NCBI RefSeq assembly: GCF_014698115.1
Contig: NZ_JACJSJ010000048.1
Span: 1 to 62,016 of the forward strand
DNA: 62,016 nt
Source: Nostoc sp. FACHB-973
Lineage (GTDB): Bacteria; Cyanobacteriota; Cyanobacteriia; Cyanobacteriales; Nostocaceae
Reading direction: 5' to 3'
Notes under the pieces: model-generated
Database searches by the model: none
What the model was told of the DNA's origin: nothing
The model's input: the letters and a program-made list of their open reading frames with translations, nothing else
Shown: one piece after another, positions 47,070 through 55,490 of the stretch
How positions within the stretch are numbered: the first letter of the stretch is position 1
How the letters are laid out: each line of letters opens with the position of its first letter
Program-made: the position numbers and the translations under genes

Positions 47070-47259
47070 TTACAGCAATTTTCATGTATTTAAACCACAT
47101 CTTTTGTAGGGGCACAGCAATGCTGTGCCCTTACCGCGTGATCTATAGCGCTTCTGACTTGGGTAAAATACGCCCGTTACTAGGGGCGCACAGCTGTGCG
47201 CCCCTACGGCGTATTGCATCCAAACGAGAATCGCTATATTTACCTGAAAATAGCTGTAA
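47070..47259. repeat. MITE-A, interrupted copy (imperfect ends TTACAGC...GCTGTAA)
   Basis: The left end TTACAGCAATTTTCATGTAT and right end ATTTACCTGAAAATAGCTGTAA-type sequence are imperfect inverted repeats. GGGGCACAGCA/TGCTGTGCCC forms a palindrome inside. Without the inserted element at 47146-47236 and one TA it is 97 bp. A 96-bp uninterrupted copy lies at 54259-54354. Confidence 0.82.
47146..47236. mobile_element. MITE-B inserted in MITE-A, flanked by TA duplication
   Basis: A 91-bp element with inverted ends TAGCGCTTCT / AGAATCGCTA extending imperfectly to AATACGCC, and a 26-bp perfect palindrome in the centre (47181-47206, half TAGGGGCGCACAG). TA sits on both sides (47144-47145 and 47237-47238), as expected for Tc1/IS630-type targets. 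The second copy of MITE-A at 54.3 kb has the empty site. It encodes no protein. Confidence 0.8.
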
Positions 47260-47285
47260 GTCCCTGGCAACAAGTAAGCCCCAAG

Positions 47286-47421
47286 TTTTGTGGCGGGGTA
47301 TAAATCCCCGTTACAAAACTGTACTTGCTCTCTTCTCTACGAGACGCACTCGCGTTCGTAGCGCTAGCGAGTCTGCGTACTCCTCCAAAGAAGCAAGCTA
47401 CGCGTAGCGTCTAGAGAGCGT
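47286..47421. repeat. Two hairpin repeats past the kinase gene
   Basis: 47286-47318 folds as TTTTGT-CGGGG / CCCCG-ACAAAA. 47335-47421 has imperfect ends CTCTACGAGACGC and GCGTCTAGAGAG around ACTCGC/GCGAGT. On the minus strand they lie just downstream of the kinase stop and could end its transcript. Confidence 0.6.
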
Positions 47422-47448
47422 CCTAGCAACTTGCGACTTGCGACTTCT

Positions 47449-49044
47449 TTAATCTGGTGTCTGTTTTTCTACCTTCTGATCGCTTTGTGTTTGACTCTCA
47501 GTCGGTAAATTTTGCTTTTCCAGTGTTGGTACTACTACAGCAGAAGGATCTGAGGGTTTGGATTCTGATGGCGGTGGTGCTGCTGGTATAACCACGGAAT
47601 TTCTAGGAGTTACAGGTTTGGGAGGAGCAGAATTTTGATTAGAAGCTGGTGAGTTATTATCTGGCAATGCTGCGGGAGAAGCATTACGAGATGACCGAAT
47701 TGCCCTTAATTTTTCGACTAGCGAGGGTGTGGGGGAAACGCTGGGCGAAGGTGCTAATTGTTGAGAATTGCTGGTTTGTGATTCTTTTGTAGGGCTGCTG
47801 CTGGAAGATTCTTCCTGGGAAGAACGACGATTACGCCGACGCTGCCTGAAATTAGAGACGGGTGCAGATTCGGTTTTTGAGGTGGTGTTAGTTTCTGGAG
47901 TTACAGGTGAAGATGTACTATCTAAGCTAGGTATTTTCGCGGCTGGTTCTTGAGTAGGCTGTTCAAAAAGTGGCTTGACTGTTGGCTGCGGCTGAGATTT
48001 GGGCAACATGCTAGTGATGCCAAAACCTGCTGTAGCAGCAACTACAGCTACACCCATACCAAGAAATATTTTAGATGGCTGCTGTTTTTTGGGGTGTAAA
48101 GTTTCCTTGGCGTTAGCCTTGCCTTCAGGCATCGCCTTTTTGCCAGCTTTGCCAATGAGGGTTTCTGCCTGTTGGGCAGATAAATTAACAGTTTGCACCG
48201 CGTAAGTAGGTAAGGCTTGACCTGTAACATTTACTCCACTTCCCGGTAGTAATTGCAGCCACTCGGCAACAGTCGCCGGACGAAAACGAGATTCCACCGC
48301 CATACCGCGCATTATGGCTTGGTTGACAGCAGCACTCAAATGTGGTTGCAGTTCGCGGGGGGATGGCATTTGCTCGCGATCGCGCAATAATGCTGGCATG
48401 GGAACTTGGGCTGTTAACAGTGCATACAAGGTTGCTGCTAAACCATAAACATCGGTGGCGGGTGTGCGTGCTGCTTGGGTTAGGTACTGCTCAATGGGAG
48501 AATAACCCTCAGAAACCAAACCCGTATGAGTTTGTCTCACACCGCCATTAAATTCCCTAGCAATGCCAAAATCAATTAGTATTACTTCCTGTGTTCCTTG
48601 GCGCAGGATGATATTATCTGGTTTGACATCCCGGTGCAGCAAACCTTTGTTGTGTACTACCTGCAACGCTGCGCCAATTTGCTGGATGTAATGAATTGCT
48701 GTGGCTTCTGGCAGAGGTATTCCTGGTAATACAAAGGCGTCGCCCAAATTTTCGCCAGGAATGTATTCCATCACCATGTAAGGCAGCCCAGCTTCCACAA
48801 AAAAGTCACTGACTCGGACTATATTTGGGTGGATACAAGTAGCTAATCGTCTGGCTTCATCTTGGAATTGGCGCTCGAATTTGGCAAAATCAGGATGTTG
48901 TCGCAGCCGTTCATTGATGGTTTTCATTACCACCTCCTGACCCAAATAGTGATGCTTAGCTTTGAACGTAATGCCAAAGCCACCACGCCCTATTTCTTGG
49001 ATTAGGGTATATTTTCCATCCTGTAAAGTTGTGCCTGCTAACAT
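47449..49044 (-). CDS. Serine/threonine protein kinase with C-terminal membrane helix
   Basis: 531 residues. The Hanks-type kinase domain occupies 1-275: Gly loop IGRGGFGITF, ATP Lys41, catalytic HRDVKPDN (Asp139) and metal-binding DFG (Asp158), all intact. A juxtamembrane stretch leads to one helix (about 335-355, IFLGMGVAVVAATAGFGITSML). About 170 residues of Pro/Ser/Thr-rich low-complexity sequence then follow on the far side, including RRRRNRRS-type basic patches. The absence of PASTA or NHL sensor repeats is notable; the Pro-rich tail may contact cell-wall polymers. The start ATG at 49044 (MLAGTTLQDGKY) matches the common cyanobacterial beginning. It is bracketed by two MITE-B family elements. 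Confidence 0.92.
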   Translation of the reverse strand: MLAGTTLQDGKYTLIQEIGRGGFGITFKAKHHYLGQEVVMKTINERLRQHPDFAKFERQFQDEARRLATCIHPNIVRVSDFFVEAGLPYMVMEYIPGENLGDAFVLPGIPLPEATAIHYIQQIGAALQVVHNKGLLHRDVKPDNIILRQGTQEVILIDFGIAREFNGGVRQTHTGLVSEGYSPIEQYLTQAARTPATDVYGLAATLYALLTAQVPMPALLRDREQMPSPRELQPHLSAAVNQAIMRGMAVESRFRPATVAEWLQLLPGSGVNVTGQALPTYAVQTVNLSAQQAETLIGKAGKKAMPEGKANAKETLHPKKQQPSKIFLGMGVAVVAATAGFGITSMLPKSQPQPTVKPLFEQPTQEPAAKIPSLDSTSSPVTPETNTTSKTESAPVSNFRQRRRNRRSSQEESSSSSPTKESQTSNSQQLAPSPSVSPTPSLVEKLRAIRSSRNASPAALPDNNSPASNQNSAPPKPVTPRNSVVIPAAPPPSESKPSDPSAVVVPTLEKQNLPTESQTQSDQKVEKQTPD

Positions 49045-49588
49045 AGAGAGTCCTGAGTCTTGAGTGAGCAGATAACTAGCTAGTCCTGATTTTTAAGAGA
49101 TTTCCCCAAATTTTCCCATATTTTTGAGATGGCACGGTTTTTGCCTGTCTATCTACGGGATGATTTTGTTTTTGGAATTCCCTCAGCGGGAAAAACCTCC
49201 CCAGCGATCGCAACAGTTTTATCTTTTTCATAGGATAACGCGATAGTCAAGAAATCTTGAAGTAGAAAACAGACTCAAGCTGTTTTCCACATTTCTCTAT
49301 TTTTTCCATTCGACAATAACCTCCTTTTTCGGATCGTAAATTAAAAATTTCAACTGATACTTAGATACTATTCTTTGCACAAATCGCTTTTCAAAAAAAT
49401 TTTTGTAAGCTTTCAAGAAAGTAAAGCCGCTCCTTTAGGATGGGGTTTTAAACCCAGATTTTCGATATAGCGGTTCCTATTCAGATGCGGTACAACATTA
49501 TATCGCCAGGTGTAGGGGCACGGCACTGCTGTGCCCCTACAGGTGTACCTCAGTCGGTCGGGAAACGCTATAAGTAGCGCTCATCTTC
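49045..49588. other. Kinase-Omp85 gap
   Basis: 544 bp. It holds the kinase promoter and leader and one MITE-B family element (49468-49570). Nothing else was recognised. Confidence 0.6.
49468..49570. mobile_element. MITE-B family element, second copy
   Basis: 103 bp with ends TAGCGGTTCC and GGGAAACGCTA, further inner matches (GGTACA), a GTAGGGGCAC/GTGCCCCTAC central palindrome and TA on both sides (49466-49467, 49571-49572). It has the same end motif and target as the copy at 47146-47236. Confidence 0.72.
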
Positions 49589-51712
49589 TTAAAACCGCTG
49601 TCCTATGCCTAGATGTATTTTGCTTTCTCCCTGGTCATTAAAGCCATAATCAGCCCGAATTAAGCCCAAGGGTGAATCGATTCGCACTCCAGCCCCATAA
49701 CCAAAACCAAAACCTGGCTTGTCTCGTACACCCGCCGGATTTCCCAATACAGTATCACCAGAACCCAAGTCGGAACCGAAGTCAGCAAACAATACACCGC
49801 CGACGATTGGTATAACGGGGAAGCGATATTCCGCCGAAGCTAACACATAACTGCGACCACTCCCAACTTCTCCAGAATCGTAACCGCGCACTGAATTGGA
49901 ACCACCCAAGTTAAAACTTTCGTAGGGCGGTAAATCCCCAATGACGGTACCAGCTTGGACATTGACTGCAAATACTTGTGGCTGTTTGCTGTTAAATAAC
50001 TGAACTGGTAAATATTGGCTGTAATTGGCTTTGAGGCGATTGAGAGAAATATTACCTTGACCAATGGGTATAGATTGTTCTGTACTCAGACTCAAAACGG
50101 AACCTTTAGTGGGATTAAGGGGGTTATCTCGTTGGTCTTTGGTGGCAGTGAAGGATACGGTGGTTAGGTCATCTACACCTGTACCGCTGGCAGATAGGGG
50201 ATTACCTTGAGCATCCGTTGGGGTAATATTGCCTTGGCGATCGCGGATACTAGTTCGGGTATAGTTGACTCCTAAAGAGGTATTCCAGTCGTCAATTGGT
50301 CGCTGTAAACTTATACCACCACCAATTTGACCTTCCTGGACTTTATCGCCGTTAGCTAACCTAATTTTGTCATCAAAGGTTTCAGAAACTTCTCGATTAC
50401 GGAAAACATTCACAGTGTAACCCAAGCGATCGGGGTTAGTTATCCGATAAGGACTGATAAATTTAGTATTAAACTGTAAATCCCGGCTACTGACGCCAAC
50501 ATTTGCCGCGAAAGTATCGTTAATACCGCCCACATTCCGGTCTTGATAGCTGATTGTCCCTATTAATCCTTGGTCAGCGTTGTAACTACCACCCAAGTTA
50601 ACACCACGCGCCCCGGTTTCTTTGAGTTGATAGACGACATCGACTTTTGTCGCATCTCCTTCTAAAGCAACATTGACACTCTGAAATAAGCCGGTGCCAT
50701 ATAGCTGTTGTATGTCTTGTTTAACTAGATTTTCTTGGAAGATTTGACCAGGTTTAAGTTTGAGTTGCTGTTGGAGAAAATCTGGTTTGGTGCGTCCTCC
50801 TACGGGATTACCTTTGCTATCAACAGTTTTGCCGTCCTCACCGACAAAGCGAAACTTGATATCACCCACCAAGCCTTCAGCAACATTCACAGTCAGAATG
50901 CCTTGGGGGCTGGGTTTAATTGATAGCACCCGTGCCAAGTTATAACCATTGTCAGCGTACCACTTGTTAATTTGTGCCACTGTTTGCTGGAGTCTAGCCG
51001 GACTGATAGCGGTGCCAATTTGAGATTGCAAACTTTGTTGGGCTACTTGGTAAGTCAGTACTTTGGCACCAGATAATTGCAGCGATCGCACGATCACCGG
51101 TTGCACCTGATAAACTACATTCAATCCAGCAGATGTACTTTGGCTATTTACACTGGCATTGCTAAATAAGCCTGTATCTAAAATTGCTGCGACATCTCTT
51201 TGTAGCTGGCTTTGACTGGTTTCTCCCCCCGCCTGAGTTTTAATGACTTTGCGAATGATTTCCTGCAATTCCTGATTAGCTCCCACTATCTGTACACCTG
51301 TAGCCGTGACTACTAAATCGTTTTTAATAGTAGGGGATGAGGGGGATGAGGGGGATGAGGGAGATGAGGGGGATGAGGGGGATGAGGGGATGAGAAGGGG
51401 TTTTACAGAGGAATTAGCGTTGTCTTTTTGGTTTTGTGTTAGTGTGGTTGCTGGTTTTAAGATTACTGTGGAATTTTTGTTTGCAGTTGTTAGCGCTGGC
51501 AGGGGATTTGGGGAAAATTGTTGTGCAACTATAGTTTCTGGAGAAGCAATTGTTTCTACCCGTGCCGGAGTTTCTTCAATTACTGGCACTACCAAATTAC
51601 CAGCTTTTGCGGTTGGAGTAACGGTTTTAGCAGATGCCGCCGTTGCTTGCCCAGTAACATTGCCAGCAGCTAACGTCGCTAAAGTAAAAATTGCAGTAGT
51701 AGAAATTTTCAT
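49589..51712 (-). CDS. Omp85/BamA-type outer membrane assembly protein
   Basis: 707 residues. A signal peptide (about 1-27, ending ATAASA) and a 115-residue variable linker precede three POTRA domains (about 130-375: VQIVGANQELQEIIRKVI, VRSLQLSGAKVLTYQ, GDIKFRFVGEDGKTVDS). The 16-strand D15/Omp85 barrel follows (about 385-707), with the lid-loop motif SVRGYDSG and a terminal aromatic residue (GQRF). The family inserts beta-barrel proteins into the outer membrane and is homologous to chloroplast Toc75. The linker contains about six SSP tripeptides encoded by an in-frame nine-base tandem repeat (51332-51395). Nostoc-type genomes carry several Omp85 paralogues, so the exact one is not assigned. 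Confidence 0.92.
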   Translation of the reverse strand: MKISTTAIFTLATLAAGNVTGQATAASAKTVTPTAKAGNLVVPVIEETPARVETIASPETIVAQQFSPNPLPALTTANKNSTVILKPATTLTQNQKDNANSSVKPLLIPSSPSSPSSPSSPSSPSSPTIKNDLVVTATGVQIVGANQELQEIIRKVIKTQAGGETSQSQLQRDVAAILDTGLFSNASVNSQSTSAGLNVVYQVQPVIVRSLQLSGAKVLTYQVAQQSLQSQIGTAISPARLQQTVAQINKWYADNGYNLARVLSIKPSPQGILTVNVAEGLVGDIKFRFVGEDGKTVDSKGNPVGGRTKPDFLQQQLKLKPGQIFQENLVKQDIQQLYGTGLFQSVNVALEGDATKVDVVYQLKETGARGVNLGGSYNADQGLIGTISYQDRNVGGINDTFAANVGVSSRDLQFNTKFISPYRITNPDRLGYTVNVFRNREVSETFDDKIRLANGDKVQEGQIGGGISLQRPIDDWNTSLGVNYTRTSIRDRQGNITPTDAQGNPLSASGTGVDDLTTVSFTATKDQRDNPLNPTKGSVLSLSTEQSIPIGQGNISLNRLKANYSQYLPVQLFNSKQPQVFAVNVQAGTVIGDLPPYESFNLGGSNSVRGYDSGEVGSGRSYVLASAEYRFPVIPIVGGVLFADFGSDLGSGDTVLGNPAGVRDKPGFGFGYGAGVRIDSPLGLIRADYGFNDQGESKIHLGIGQRF
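51332..51395. repeat. Nine-base tandem repeat inside the omp85 coding sequence
   Basis: Copies of GATGAGGGG, the same family as intergenic arrays elsewhere, are read on the minus strand as SerSerPro units. The nine-base period preserves the reading frame. Confidence 0.88.
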
Positions 51713-52321
51713 AATATTTAACCTAATTTAGTGGGAGTTATATCAATTTTGGATTTTAGATTTTGGATTTTGGATTAAAATTTTAGGTCAAAAGGCTATT
51801 CCAGGAATTTCAAACAATACATCCTTGGTGAATTTAGTGTTAGTTGTAGATAAGTAAATAAATAGGCATGATACTAAGTTACAGCGACTTTGCTGAATTC
51901 CCTGTTTATACCTCTTACACAAACAGACAGTTAATTTTGATTTTTTGTTTCATGGCAGCACTGCTGTTGTCTGGGATATTAGCAGGAGTAGCAGAGATAG
52001 TTGAAAATTTAGAGAGATGCAAAAATTCTGATTGATGATTTTTAACCACAGATAAACAAAATCTGTCTTAAAGTATTTCTTTAACTTTTAGTAATTTAAT
52101 AAGCAAAAACAGATATTGCTTTCTCAAACTGGGGTTTGCTTTCTCATTTCAGTAGATCGTGTATTTATTTTAATAAATTCAGTAAGCTGATATTACACAC
52201 TTACATCGCGCGATCGCTCTGTGCTAACTTTTCTCTCAGACATCTCCCAAAACTCTGATTCGTCTGTTACCCAGGTATAAAGTGTGTTTTACTCCTGAAT
52301 TCTGAATTCTGAATTCTGCTA
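51713..52321. other. 609-bp gap upstream of omp85
   Basis: It contains the omp85 promoter region, a GATTTTGGATTTTGG heptamer array (51751-51785), AT-rich DNA with no gene and GAATTCT tandem copies (52292-52317) beside the next gene. Confidence 0.55.
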
Positions 52322-54073
52322 CTATTTCAACTTAAACTCATCAAACTTCACTACCTCTGAATCAGCCTTGCGAGTATCAAAACGATAACTACTAATTGCA
52401 CCCGTCCCCGTATCAAAAATACTAAAAACAGTAATCTCATTACTAGCAACATAAGGCATCGCCTTACCATCTTCACCTAACAAAGGCGCAATTGTTGGTA
52501 GAATCGGTTCTAAACCATTGGGATCGCCAAGCTGAACATAATCTTCTTGATAGTTAATTGGTACTTCTCGCTTTCTCTCACCCCAAGCAGCACCATAACT
52601 ATTACCAACATTAGATGTTTCTAAAAAGTGCATTCCACTGGGACTAACAAACCGATTCCACAAATGAGAATGTCCATAAAATACTAATTGTACATTAGCT
52701 GTTTCAAGCATTGGCACAACATCGCGGATGATATAATCTGCGTCTTTGGGATACTCGTAACGCACTGCTTTAATATTGTCACCATCCCGCTGAATTGTTT
52801 GTACTGGATCTGTATAGGCAGGAACTATATTATCACCCAGAGTGTGAGGCGGATGATGAAACATCACAATTTTGTATTTTGCTTGTTTAAATTCAGGGCT
52901 GTTGAGTTCTGTCTCTAGCCAATTATACTGCTTGCTCCCTTTAGCAATTGGCTCATAAATCACCTGTCCATAACCCCAATTTTCTGGATTATTGAAATCC
53001 TTTTCTGCTTCTTGATATCTACCTTTACGCTTTCCATCTAAGTTGGGAGTGCGCCACATATTCGTAATGTATAATACTACGAGACGTACATCACCAAAGC
53101 TAACTGCATAATATTTTTTTCCACCCTCTTGACTTGTTGGGAGAGTGAAAATTTCTTCGTAGGTAACAGTATTAAAAGAATGATCTATCAGAGATTTATC
53201 AGGGTACAATTTTTCGGCAACTGCATGAGGAATGGTATCATCAAATTCATCATTTAAACCTCCAGTTCTGGCAAATCGCCCCATGACTTCATGATTACCA
53301 ATGCAAGTAAACATCGGTGCATGTTGAATTATTTTCCCACCAGTGTAGGTTGTCTTAACACCGTCGTGGGTCATTTCATATTTAGCACGACCTTGTAAAC
53401 CGGGAAATAAGGCACCACCTGTATTATCATCAAACCATTCCGAGGCGCGATCGCTAATATTTACCAAATCACCAGCAAACCACACCCCATCAACTCGTCC
53501 AACCGTTTCTACTACCTTTTGCAGATTTGCAGATGTCATCGGTTTTAATTGATGGTCTGAAGTAAGTAGAATTTTTAATGGTGTACCAGGTTTTGGAGTA
53601 GCAGCAAGAGTAAAAACATCACTGCTAACACTCCCCCCATCTTCGCGCACACTCGCCACGCGATAGTTTACCCGCACACCAGGAGTTAACCCAGTTACCT
53701 CAGCTTCATGTCGCCAAATGTCACGCCCAACAGGTTTTTGATAAACTTGGCCGTCTTGGGTTTGGTTTGCAACTCGTGACTTTTGGTCTTCACGTGTGCG
53801 ACTGAGTTTGATAGTATTTGCCTTAGCGGTTTGTTTGAGATTTTCACCGTAGGACACTGTGTGTTGAGTACCAGGAAACTCGGTAAACCAAACTACTCGC
53901 ACTGAATTTTCAGTTGGCAGTTGCAAAAATGGGTCGGTCAGCAGATAGGGTGCTGATATCATATTTGTTTGCCTACATGAATGCACGCTTACTAGAGTAA
54001 AGCATATAACAAGCACAAGCATAGCCACTGAGGAGATTTTACGGCTGCTTAAGCGTCTGAGCATGAGTAGCAT
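52322..54073 (-). CDS. Exported metallophosphoesterase (purple acid phosphatase/PhoD-like layout)
   Basis: About 583 residues from ATG 54073; a GTG at 54097 or ATG 54061 are alternatives and none has a strong ribosome site. The N-terminus (LRRLSSRKISSVAMLVLVICFTLVSVHSC) is a signal peptide or anchor, perhaps lipoprotein-like although VHSC is a poor lipobox. Residues about 40-165 form a fibronectin-like N-terminal domain (ENSVRVVWFTEFPGTQHTVSYG, YRVASVREDGG). The calcineurin-like domain shows LTSDHQ, WFAGDLVN, CIGNHEVMG, FHHPPH and YGHSHLWNR, all five metal-binding motifs. It is probably a periplasmic phosphatase or phosphodiesterase for phosphate scavenging; the substrate is not determinable. 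Confidence 0.87.
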   Translation of the reverse strand: MLLMLRRLSSRKISSVAMLVLVICFTLVSVHSCRQTNMISAPYLLTDPFLQLPTENSVRVVWFTEFPGTQHTVSYGENLKQTAKANTIKLSRTREDQKSRVANQTQDGQVYQKPVGRDIWRHEAEVTGLTPGVRVNYRVASVREDGGSVSSDVFTLAATPKPGTPLKILLTSDHQLKPMTSANLQKVVETVGRVDGVWFAGDLVNISDRASEWFDDNTGGALFPGLQGRAKYEMTHDGVKTTYTGGKIIQHAPMFTCIGNHEVMGRFARTGGLNDEFDDTIPHAVAEKLYPDKSLIDHSFNTVTYEEIFTLPTSQEGGKKYYAVSFGDVRLVVLYITNMWRTPNLDGKRKGRYQEAEKDFNNPENWGYGQVIYEPIAKGSKQYNWLETELNSPEFKQAKYKIVMFHHPPHTLGDNIVPAYTDPVQTIQRDGDNIKAVRYEYPKDADYIIRDVVPMLETANVQLVFYGHSHLWNRFVSPSGMHFLETSNVGNSYGAAWGERKREVPINYQEDYVQLGDPNGLEPILPTIAPLLGEDGKAMPYVASNEITVFSIFDTGTGAISSYRFDTRKADSEVVKFDEFKLK

Positions 54074-54097
54074 ACCAAATTCTTTTAGGGTATTCAC

Positions 54098-54518
54098 CGA
54101 CTAAACGCAATTTTATAAGAAGAATTCAGAACTCAGGAGTCAGAATTCAGTATGAATTTTGTACGACTGGATAATGAATATTGGTTTAAAACCTAGCCCG
54201 CAAGTGGCGCGAAACTAGGATGAAATTTTTTTCAAAAGTTAAATTTTTATACTGTATTTTACAGCAGTTTTCACGTATTTTAACCACATCTGTCGTAGGG
54301 GCATAGCATTGCTGTGCCCCTACCGCGTGGTCGATTTACCTGAAAATAGTTTTACCCCACCCTAACCCTCCCCGTATGTATTGGGGAGGGAACTGGATTT
54401 CCGGTTTCCCCCCTTTATAAGGGGGGATTAAGGGGGGTAAATTCGAGTTGTGCATACACCAGCGAAGGGGAGGGGAAACAAAGCGTAGCTTTGACGGGGT
54501 GGGGTTCTTTAATTAAAC
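54098..54518. repeat. Repeat-filled gap including uninterrupted MITE-A copy (54259-54354)
   Basis: Bases 54121-54193 share GGAGTCAGAATTCAG and GTACGACTGGAT...GGTTTAAAACC with the element at 12.6 kb. Bases 54259-54354 are the intact 96-bp MITE-A (GTAGGGGCATAGCA / TGCTGTGCCCCTAC centre). Bases 54356-54510 hold CCCTCCCC/GGGGAGGG and CCCCCC/GGGGGG inverted repeats. No gene was found. Confidence 0.78.
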
Positions 54519-55253
54519 TTATTTCGCAGCGAAATAGGCTTCTAATGCCTCAGAACCACCAATTAATTTCCCACCAATAAATACCTGGGGAACTGTTATC
54601 GCACCTGTAACCGCTCGTAAAGAACGTGTGGTAATATCCTTACCTAAGGTAATTTCTTCGTAATCCATCCCATGTTCTTTGAGCATCGCCTTAGCACGAG
54701 CGCAGAACGGACAACCCACCTTTGCAAACAGAGAAACTAGTTCTGGTTTAGCTGCTTGCGGGTTTAGATATCTGAGCATTGTTTCAGCATCAGACACCTT
54801 AAAGGGATCTCCTGGCTCGTCTGGTTCAATAAACATCTGGTTAATTACACCATCTCTTACCAGCATAGAATAACGCCACGATCGCTTACCAAATCCCAAG
54901 TCTGATTTATCTACCAGCATTCCCATGCCTTCAGTAAATTCACCATTTCCATCGGGAATTAGTGTAATATTTTCTGCTTCTTGATCCTTTGCCCATTCGT
55001 TCATCACAAAAGCATCATTCACAGAAATACAAATAATGTCATCGACACCATTTTCTTTAAAAACCTTAGCCAACTCGTTGTAACCAGGGAGGTGAGTTGA
55101 TGAACAAGTGGGAGTATAAGCACCCGGTAAGGAGAAGACAACTACTGTCTTATTAGCGAATAACTCATCAGTTGTGACATCCACCCACTGGTTGTTTTGA
55201 CGAGTATGAAAAGTGACATTGGGGACTCTTTGTCCTCGACGATTAGGCAACAT
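54519..55253 (-). CDS. Peroxiredoxin-glutaredoxin fusion protein
   Basis: 244 residues. Residues 1-165 are a Prx5-type peroxiredoxin with peroxidatic Cys50 (PGAYTPTCSSTHLPGY). Residues 172-244 are a glutaredoxin with Cys181-Pro-Phe-Cys184 (VGCPFCARAKAML) and the cis-Pro/GSH motifs TVPQVFIGGKLIGGSEAL. The fusion lets glutathione directly recycle the peroxidase, reducing H2O2 and alkyl hydroperoxides in the cytosol. The length and order match known hybrid Prx5-Grx proteins of cyanobacteria and pathogens. It is a single gene with its own upstream gap. Confidence 0.95.
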   Translation of the reverse strand: MLPNRRGQRVPNVTFHTRQNNQWVDVTTDELFANKTVVVFSLPGAYTPTCSSTHLPGYNELAKVFKENGVDDIICISVNDAFVMNEWAKDQEAENITLIPDGNGEFTEGMGMLVDKSDLGFGKRSWRYSMLVRDGVINQMFIEPDEPGDPFKVSDAETMLRYLNPQAAKPELVSLFAKVGCPFCARAKAMLKEHGMDYEEITLGKDITTRSLRAVTGAITVPQVFIGGKLIGGSEALEAYFAAK

Positions 55254-55298
55254 AATTTTGCTTCCTCAAGTAATCAATACCAGTAATATCCTAATTTA

Positions 55299-55490
55299 GA
55301 ATTCAGAATTCAGAATTCAGAATTCAGGAGTCAGAATTCTAAATTGGTCAAGACTCCACTGATGAATGAATGGAGTCTTAATCAGTTAGAATATTTGAAT
55401 TTTGTTTCGTCCAGAATAGACACTAATATTCATTACCTACTTGGACTCCAATTCATTCTGAGTTCTGACTCCTGACTTCTGAATTCTTCT
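55299..55490. repeat. Inverted-repeat element of the GAATTCT family
   Basis: The left end has GAATTCAGAATTCAGGAGTC and the right end has GACTCCTGACTTCTGAATTC, imperfect inverted repeats. A GACTCCA/TGGAGTC hairpin lies inside. The right end overlaps the last codons of the following gene. Confidence 0.65.

Larger units (their letters stand above)
46653..47448. other. 800-bp intergenic region packed with inverted-repeat elements
   Basis: The first 400 bases are AT-rich, with no gene. From 47070 onward four palindromic structures follow one another (listed separately): a nested MITE pair, a TTTTGT/ACAAAA hairpin at 47286-47318 and a CTCTACGAGACGC repeat at 47335-47421. Confidence 0.7.
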
